Source of the DNA: Candidatus Neomarinimicrobiota bacterium
GTDB taxonomy: Bacteria > Fidelibacterota > Marinisomatia > Marinisomatales > S15-B10
Reading direction: 5' to 3'
NCBI GenBank assembly: GCA_012964825.1
Contig: DTTI01000040.1
Span: forward strand, 46,480 to 94,607
Length of the DNA: 48,128 bases
Shown here: positions 42,907-48,128 of the stretch, in pieces
How the letters are laid out: every line of letters begins with the position of its first letter
Position numbering within the stretch: the first letter of the stretch is position 1
Made by a program: the position numbers and the translations under genes
Notes under the pieces: generated by a model
The model's input: the letters and a program-made list of their open reading frames with translations, nothing else
Told to the model about the DNA's origin: nothing
Database searches by the model: none

Positions 42907-43526
42907 GTGATGTTCCTTTTGTCGGTATTGCCGGCAATATCGCAGTGGGAAAAACAACACTTACCAAAATGATTTCTGAGCATATGAGGTGGCGCCCGTA
43001 TTATGAATCTGTGGATGACAACCCCTATCTATCCGATTTCTATTCGGATATGAAGCGGTGGAGTTTTCATCTGCAGATCTATTTTCTTTCTCGCCGGTTT
43101 CGGACTCATAGGGAAATGTCTGAGGGAGATGTTCCTGCTGTGCAAGACAGGACAATTTATGAGGATGTGGAAATATTTGCTCAATCCCTTCACGAAATGG
43201 GAAACATGTCCGAGCGAGACTGGGCCAACTACCGGGCGCTCTTTGATGAAATGACTTCCTATTTGAGGAAACCTACACTTATTATATTTCTTAAAGCATC
43301 CACCGATTCACTGCTGACGCGGCTGAAAAAGCGCGGCCGTGAGTATGAAAAATCAGTGTCGGCAGAATATCTGCATAACCTCAACATTGCCTACACTAAA
43401 TGGATCAATCGTGCAAAATTGGAGTTTAATGTTATGACTGTGGACACGAATGATTTTGACGTCTACAAAGATAAAGACCGGCTGGAGCAGTTGATTCAGG
43501 ATATTGCTCGGCGCTGTGAGGCGTGA
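42903..43526 (+). CDS. Deoxynucleoside kinase, paralog 2
   Basis: A second member of the deoxynucleoside kinase family, 207 aa. It has P-loop GNIAVGKTTL (residues 11-20), a SVDDNPYLSDFY substrate loop, a canonical catalytic VQDRTIYEDVEIFAQ (Asp-Arg pair) and the LID RGREYEKSV. It differs from paralog 1 (15352) in having the Asp-Arg-Thr motif where the other has SDYMF. The two may divide the nucleosides, for instance purine and pyrimidine, as the dGK/dAK pair does in Firmicutes. TTG start overlapping the mtaB stop (TTGA). Confidence 0.88.
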   Translation: MSDVPFVGIAGNIAVGKTTLTKMISEHMRWRPYYESVDDNPYLSDFYSDMKRWSFHLQIYFLSRRFRTHREMSEGDVPAVQDRTIYEDVEIFAQSLHEMGNMSERDWANYRALFDEMTSYLRKPTLIIFLKASTDSLLTRLKKRGREYEKSVSAEYLHNLNIAYTKWINRAKLEFNVMTVDTNDFDVYKDKDRLEQLIQDIARRCEA

Positions 43527-43599
43527 CAGAAAAAAACATAAACCGTGTTGGACTATCCGGCAGAATCTTCTTACCTTATCCTCTTCAGATGGTAAACTG

Positions 43600-44343
43600 A
43601 TGATTCTCCGTCACATGTTTATTCTTACTATCTTGACCACCACCATTATTGCGGGAGAGCAAGCAGAAGCGGTTTTCTCCGAAGTTTCTCTCACCAAAGG
43701 CGACAACGGTCTTATCTATCTGACGGTCAAAAGTGATGAAGCCATTGCCGGACTCCAGTTCGAGGTCGGTTACGATCCAGAGGTACTGGAGATCGGTGTA
43801 CCAAGCCTTTCCACTAGCAACAGGGATTTTTCTCTCAAAACAAAAAAGGACTCAGAGAGTCTTAAAGTTGTGGCTTTCTCAATGGAAGGAAAGACACTTG
43901 ATCTTGAAGACCCTGTTTTGATGATTCCCTTATCTTCCAAGGGAGATTACGAAGGTTCAGTTTCCCTCAATGTTAAGGATTTTATCCTTTCGCGACCTGA
44001 CGGCAACAAAATCAATCTGAGGGTTTCAGCAGGGCAGATTTACCTTGTCCCTTCACTACCGAGAACTTTTACGCTCAATCAGAATTTTCCGAATCCATTC
44101 AACAACCAGACCGTCATCAAATTTGATCTTCCTGAGTCGGCTCTTGTAGATATCATTATCTACGATATTACCGGTGAGTGCATCCGTGCCCTGGAAGAAA
44201 GAAGTGTACTCCCCGCCGGTTTTCACGCAATGCGATGGGACGGGCTGGACGATGCCGGCAGTCCTGCACCATCAGGTGCATATGTCTGTTCCATGAAGGT
44301 GGGTGTGAACTATCACGCCATGAAAATGGTCTTGTTGAGATAG
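43600..44343 (+). CDS. Secreted protein with cohesin-like domain and T9SS sorting domain
   Basis: A 247-aa exported protein with a signal peptide (about 1-18, hydrophobic FILTILTTTIIA). Next comes a beta-rich domain (about 25-145) that resembles a cohesin/bacterial-Ig fold (GLQFEVGYDPEVLEI). The C-terminus is a T9SS type A sorting domain: LNQNFPNPFNNQTVIKFDLP, then IYDITGECIRAL, then WDGLDDAGSPAPSGAYV and MKMVLLR. This predicts transport across the outer membrane by the type IX system. The start is ATG 43600; the frame is open back to 43504 but the signal peptide fixes it. A 73-base gap precedes it. Function unknown. Confidence 0.85.
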   Translation: MILRHMFILTILTTTIIAGEQAEAVFSEVSLTKGDNGLIYLTVKSDEAIAGLQFEVGYDPEVLEIGVPSLSTSNRDFSLKTKKDSESLKVVAFSMEGKTLDLEDPVLMIPLSSKGDYEGSVSLNVKDFILSRPDGNKINLRVSAGQIYLVPSLPRTFTLNQNFPNPFNNQTVIKFDLPESALVDIIIYDITGECIRALEERSVLPAGFHAMRWDGLDDAGSPAPSGAYVCSMKVGVNYHAMKMVLLR

Positions 44344-44352
44344 AGGAGACTG

Positions 44353-45693
44353 GTGAAAATAGTTGTTATCGGTGCCGGTGAAGTCGGTTTTCAGCTCTCC
44401 AAAGGGCTGAGCGAAGAAGACTTCGATATTACCATTATCGAGATTTCCATGGAGAGGGTGCAGCGCGCATCCGAAAATCTCGATGTCATAACTGTTCATG
44501 GAGATGGTACCAGTCCCGATATTCTGCGTGAAGCGGACGTTGAAAAAGCGGATATCGTTGTGGCCGTTACCCGTGTGGATGAAGTGAATCTTATCGCCTC
44601 GCAGCTGTCCCATGAGCTTGGTGCTAACAAGATCATAGCTCGACTCAGAAATACAGAATATTCTGAAAAAGGATCTCTCATTCGTCCCGAGCGGTTCGGG
44701 ATAGATAAGGTGATCCATCCAGAAATGGCCGCCACAGCCGAGATAAACCGCCTAGTGAGGCAAACATCTGCCACCTCTGTTGTGGACTTTGAGGGAGGGC
44801 GGTTGCAGCTGATCGGTATCCGCCTGGATAACGGTTGTCCCGTTATTGGGCAGTCGCTGGATGCGGTTCAGTCCAGGAACGGCTCGCTTGCTTTTAGTGC
44901 TGTGGGTATTATTCGTGGACAGGAAACAATCATGCCCCACGGAAAGACCGAATTTGATATAAACGACATTTGTTATTTTCTTGTGAGAAAGGAACAGGTT
45001 GAAAACCTGTTGTACATGGTCGGCAAGCCGGTTCGCGAGACCAGGAATGTGATGATTCTGGGCGGAGGGAAGATTGGCCGTGCTGTGGCTTACGAACTTC
45101 AGGAGGAGATAAATGTGAGGCTAGTGGAAAAAAATCGTGACAAGGCGCAGATGCTGGCGTCTGAGTTAAATAAAACACTGGTCCTGAATGGTGACGGAAC
45201 TGACATTGAATTTCTGAGACTTGAGAGTCTTGAAGAGCTTGACAGCTACATTGCGGTTACAGAGAACGAACAGACGAATCTTTTATCAGCTTTGCTGGCC
45301 AAACACTTAGGTGTCCGTCAAACTATGATCCATGTCTCCACAACCGAATATATCCCGGCCATGAAAATGATAGGTCTTGATGTCGTTGTCAGTAAGAATA
45401 TGTGCACAGTCAACGAGATCCTGGAATACATAAAAAGTGATGAAAAACTGGTGGTCACCAATTTTGAAGATATTGACGTGGAAGCCATTGAATTTAGCCC
45501 GGAGCCCGGAAGCAAGATAACACAAAAACCTTTGGGTGAAATAGGCTTTCCCACTGCATCTGTCATTGGTGCAATAAATCACCACGGTCATGTCTCTATC
45601 GCTCATGGAGACACCGAAATTACAGAAGAGGATACTGTTCTTGTCTTTTCACTGCCTGATGCAATTCCCAAAGTGGAAAAGCTCTTTAATTGA
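44353..45693 (+). CDS. trkA: Trk potassium-uptake regulatory subunit TrkA
   Basis: A cytoplasmic NAD-binding gating ring of the TrkH K+ channel. The 446-aa protein has two tandem RCK units. The first has VVIGAGEVGFQLSKGL (residues 4-19) and a TrkA-C domain near 145-220. The second has MILGGGKIGRAVAYEL (about 234-249), NGDGTDIEFL and a C-terminal TrkA-C domain to 446. GTG 44353 is preceded by a good Shine-Dalgarno (gaggag). It lies 9 bases after the T9SS cargo gene and 4 bases before trkH, its partner. Confidence 0.96.
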   Translation: MKIVVIGAGEVGFQLSKGLSEEDFDITIIEISMERVQRASENLDVITVHGDGTSPDILREADVEKADIVVAVTRVDEVNLIASQLSHELGANKIIARLRNTEYSEKGSLIRPERFGIDKVIHPEMAATAEINRLVRQTSATSVVDFEGGRLQLIGIRLDNGCPVIGQSLDAVQSRNGSLAFSAVGIIRGQETIMPHGKTEFDINDICYFLVRKEQVENLLYMVGKPVRETRNVMILGGGKIGRAVAYELQEEINVRLVEKNRDKAQMLASELNKTLVLNGDGTDIEFLRLESLEELDSYIAVTENEQTNLLSALLAKHLGVRQTMIHVSTTEYIPAMKMIGLDVVVSKNMCTVNEILEYIKSDEKLVVTNFEDIDVEAIEFSPEPGSKITQKPLGEIGFPTASVIGAINHHGHVSIAHGDTEITEEDTVLVFSLPDAIPKVEKLFN

Positions 45694-45697
45694 ATGA

Positions 45698-47173
45698 ATG
45701 CACATTCGTTCGATACTTAATGTTTTAGCAGCACTGCTGACCATCCTGGGAGCGACCATGCTTCTATCCGCGGCGTGGTCTTTTTACTATGAAGAGCCCG
45801 ATCTTGAAGGTCTACTCATGTCCTCAGGGATAACAGTTGCTGTCAGTCTGCCCGTCTGGATTTTGACGCGGAGAAAGGTGACGCTGTCTGTTAAAGACGG
45901 ATTTGCCATAGTAACACTGGCTTGGTTCACAATCGCTATTTTTTCTTCGCTGCCCTTTATTTTAACTGGTACCATTCCAAATCTGACGGACGCATTTTTT
46001 GAATCCATGTCTGGTATTACTACAACTGGTGCATCTATCCTGGGCAATCCTGCCACAATGCCACACCTGGCCAACGGAATTGAGAGTTTGGGGAAAGGAG
46101 TACTCTTCTGGAGAAGTTTCATTCAGTGGATCGGCGGAATGGGGATTATTGTCTTCAGCATTGCGATTTTGCCGCTATTGGGTGTGGGCGGTGTTCAGTT
46201 GTTCAAGGTTGAAGTACCGGGACCTGTGCCTGACAAGTTAAAACCGAGGGTTCAGGAAACTGCCAAGAGTCTATGGCTTGTCTATTTGGGTGTTACAGCA
46301 GTAGAGGTAATCCTGCTTATGTTTGGTGGCATGACATTTTTCGATGCGCTTTGTCACTCTTTTACCACTATGGCAACAGGCGGTTTTTCGACGAAAAATA
46401 CCAGTATTTCCCATTTCAACAGCGCCTATGTGGAATATGTAATCATCCTTTTCATGTTCCTTGCTGGTGTCAATTTTGCGCTCCACTGGAAGATCATTAC
46501 CAATCCTAAACGGTTGAGCTATTTTCGGGATGGTGAATTCAAGTTTTACGGGCTCATGGTTCTGTTGGTCACAGTCTTCCTTGCCGCAAGAATTGCCTTA
46601 AATGTTGAAGACCTGTCTCACAAAATCATCAGAGATTCTCTTTTTCAGGTTGTTTCCATTTTGACCACAACCGGTTTCAGCACTGCAGATTATCTTCTTT
46701 GGGGACCCTTTGCTAAACTCTCTTTGCTTTTGTTGATGTTTGTTGGGGGCTGTGCCGGCTCTACGAGCGGTGGCATGAAGATCGGCCGCATCATGGTGGT
46801 GATCAAATATAGTCTTTCTGAGATCAAACGGCTCCTCCATCCCAGAGCAGTCATCCCGGTCAGGATTGGGCGGCAGATGATCTCAGAAGAGGTTATCAGG
46901 AATACATTAGGGTTTGTGCTCTTCTATGTTTCTATATTTGTTACTGTTTCGGTGATTCTCACTGTATTGGGTCTGGATCTTGAGTCAGCTTTTGGTGCTA
47001 CCGCTGCTTCCATCGGGAACATTGGTCCTGGCCTCGGTTCAGTAGGTCCCGTGGCCAACTACGCGCACCTGCCAGCGTTGGCTAAATGGCTCTTGACATT
47101 CTGTATGCTTTTGGGCAGGTTGGAGATATTTACTGTCATGGTTTTTTTAAATACATTTTTTTCGAGGCGATAA
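45698..47173 (+). CDS. trkH: Trk/Ktr-type potassium transporter membrane subunit TrkH
   Basis: A 491-aa inner-membrane K+ transporter with eight or more transmembrane helices and four selectivity-filter loops. The loops are SGITTTGASIL (about residues 107-117), SFTTMATGGFST, SILTTTGFSTADY and ATAASIGNIGPGLG. The GGAGSTSGGMKIGRI-like segment (FVGGCAGSTSGGMKIGRI) is the intramembrane loop that gates flux. Coupled with trkA upstream, which supplies nucleotide control. The TAA is immediately followed by the ATG of the crotonase gene. Confidence 0.96.
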   Translation: MHIRSILNVLAALLTILGATMLLSAAWSFYYEEPDLEGLLMSSGITVAVSLPVWILTRRKVTLSVKDGFAIVTLAWFTIAIFSSLPFILTGTIPNLTDAFFESMSGITTTGASILGNPATMPHLANGIESLGKGVLFWRSFIQWIGGMGIIVFSIAILPLLGVGGVQLFKVEVPGPVPDKLKPRVQETAKSLWLVYLGVTAVEVILLMFGGMTFFDALCHSFTTMATGGFSTKNTSISHFNSAYVEYVIILFMFLAGVNFALHWKIITNPKRLSYFRDGEFKFYGLMVLLVTVFLAARIALNVEDLSHKIIRDSLFQVVSILTTTGFSTADYLLWGPFAKLSLLLLMFVGGCAGSTSGGMKIGRIMVVIKYSLSEIKRLLHPRAVIPVRIGRQMISEEVIRNTLGFVLFYVSIFVTVSVILTVLGLDLESAFGATAASIGNIGPGLGSVGPVANYAHLPALAKWLLTFCMLLGRLEIFTVMVFLNTFFSRR

Positions 47174-47950
47174 ATGGCAAATATATTATCAGATGTGAGA
47201 GAAGGTATTGGCTATTTGACTGTGAACCGGCCTAATGTGCTAAATGCACTAAATGGTGAAACCATAGTGGCGCTTAAGGACGCATTTCGCGAATTTCAAA
47301 TCGATGACGAAGTGCGGGTCGTAATCCTTACTGGAACTGGTGAAAAAGCGTTTATTGCCGGAGCTGACATCAAAGAAATGAAATCACATTCACCTTCCAA
47401 AGCTATTGCCTCGGCTCGTCGGGGGCAAGACCTGACAAACTTAATAGAAAATTTTCCTAAGGTTGTTATTGCGGCGGTGAACGGGTACGCTTTGGGCGGC
47501 GGTTGCGAAGTAGCCATGGCGTGCCACATTAGGGTAGCATCCAATAATGCAATGTTTGGTCAACCGGAAGTCAATCTCGGCATCATTCCCGGTTGGGGCG
47601 GTACACAGCGTTTACCCCGCCTTGTGGGGAAGGGGAGAGCTATCGAAATGATTACCAGCGGTGAAATGATCTCAGCACTTGTGGCGAAGGAAATTGGATT
47701 GATAAACCATGTAACTGAACCGGGTTCTCTGATGGATAAATCTGAAGAGATTTCTAAATCAATCATAAAAAGAGGACCGGAAGCCGTTCGACTTTCCTTG
47801 GAAGCGGTGAATAAGGGCTTAGAGATGACGCAGGAGTTAGGTCTAGAATATGAAGCAAACCTCTTTGGGATTGTTTTCAGCACTGAAGATCATGCAGAAG
47901 GAGCAGCCGCTTTCGTAGAAAAGAGAAATCCAAACTTTAAAGGAAAATAA
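47174..47950 (+). CDS. Enoyl-CoA hydratase/crotonase family protein
   Basis: A 258-aa crotonase-fold enzyme. The oxyanion-hole segments are present: AFIAGADIKEM (about 58-68) and GYALGGGCEVAMAC (about 107-120, with the first catalytic Glu), and PEVNLGIIPGWGGTQRLPR (about 132-150) has the second Glu. It is the standard short-chain enoyl-CoA hydratase arrangement, adding water to 2-enoyl-CoA in fatty-acid or amino-acid breakdown; 3-hydroxybutyryl-CoA dehydratase (Crt) is equally consistent. ATG directly follows the trkH stop, an odd partner metabolically. Confidence 0.9.
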   Translation: MANILSDVREGIGYLTVNRPNVLNALNGETIVALKDAFREFQIDDEVRVVILTGTGEKAFIAGADIKEMKSHSPSKAIASARRGQDLTNLIENFPKVVIAAVNGYALGGGCEVAMACHIRVASNNAMFGQPEVNLGIIPGWGGTQRLPRLVGKGRAIEMITSGEMISALVAKEIGLINHVTEPGSLMDKSEEISKSIIKRGPEAVRLSLEAVNKGLEMTQELGLEYEANLFGIVFSTEDHAEGAAAFVEKRNPNFKGK

Positions 47951-48128
47951 TTGACCATGGCTGCAATATGAACTCTCGAAGAAAAAAGAGAAAACTTCCA
48001 AAGGACGCTCCTTACTCAACTGAATAAGCCTCATCCTTCTTATTTCCAACGATTTTACTAAGAGAAAAACTATATTGAAGCTTAACAGTTTCTTCGAGGG
48101 TTGGTTCGGACGTTATGTCCTACCCGGT
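47951..48128. other. Intergenic tail, no gene assigned
   Basis: The last 178 bases hold no convincing gene. The minus strand contains a protein-like frame from 48119 to 48012 (35 codons) without a start codon and with an in-frame stop directly upstream. It may be the degraded or frameshifted end of a gene lying beyond the window. No promoter or terminator is evident. Confidence 0.5.

Noticed and set aside
48012-48119. Protein-like minus-strand frame of 35 codons at the right edge
   Set aside because: It has no start codon and an in-frame stop lies immediately upstream, so it cannot be listed as a partial gene without sequence beyond the window.

Overview
The window is a gene-dense stretch of a bacterial chromosome: 52 protein genes (one cut by the left edge), one tRNA, and no gap over 300 bases without a gene. 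No insertion sequence, CRISPR array or phage gene is visible. The gene set points to the FCB superphylum. It includes a secreted protein with a type IX secretion (T9SS) sorting domain, a GWxTD-domain protein beside a secreted beta-propeller, PafA-type phosphatase, single-domain heptose kinase and a full bacterial kynurenine pathway. Marinimicrobia (SAR406) or a close relative is my best guess; this is inferred from gene content, with no rRNA or phylogeny to support it. About 20 of the 52 genes appear to start at TTG or GTG, often inside 1-4 base overlaps.

Layout. 1-5500: envelope and TPR proteins around a divergent promoter, then ispG (isoprenoid synthesis) leading two small membrane or exported genes. 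5500-12232: a PLP aminotransferase, a YwqK-like lipoprotein, an MscS channel, a DUF423 protein, an amino-acid permease, dUTPase and S-adenosylhomocysteinase. 12233-14410: groES-groEL under a CIRCE heat-shock operator, ending in a clear terminator. 14495-18011: folB-folK-deoxynucleoside kinase, then DoxX, a zinc-type dehydrogenase and a 2Fe-2S ferredoxin.

18016-26886, minus strand: a tight nine-gene kynurenine operon in the order kynA (TDO), SDR, nadC, aminomuconate-semialdehyde dehydrogenase, RidA-type 2-aminomuconate deaminase, 3-hydroxyanthranilate dioxygenase, ACMS decarboxylase, kynureninase, kynurenine monooxygenase. It encodes both fates of 3-hydroxyanthranilate: quinolinate to NAD (nadC), and decarboxylation to 2-aminomuconate for catabolism. 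A kynurenine formamidase is not in the operon. The SDR gene in second place lacks the usual Tyr-Lys catalytic pair. A sigma70-like promoter and a long imperfect palindrome lie between kynA and a divergent, AT-rich PafA-like phosphatase gene.

28690-48128: tRNA-Leu(CAG), smpB, tyrS, trxA-trxB, an orphan ABC ATPase with altered catalytic residues coupled to a histone-deacetylase-like gene, gpmI, heptose kinase, the propeller/GWxTD pair, an iron-sulfur PD-(D/E)XK nuclease beside an RNase HI, a long-form RmlA, mtaB, a second deoxynucleoside kinase, the T9SS cargo protein, trkA-trkH potassium uptake and a crotonase.

The most interesting part is the kynurenine operon: its dual NAD/catabolic design, its missing formamidase and its non-canonical SDR.
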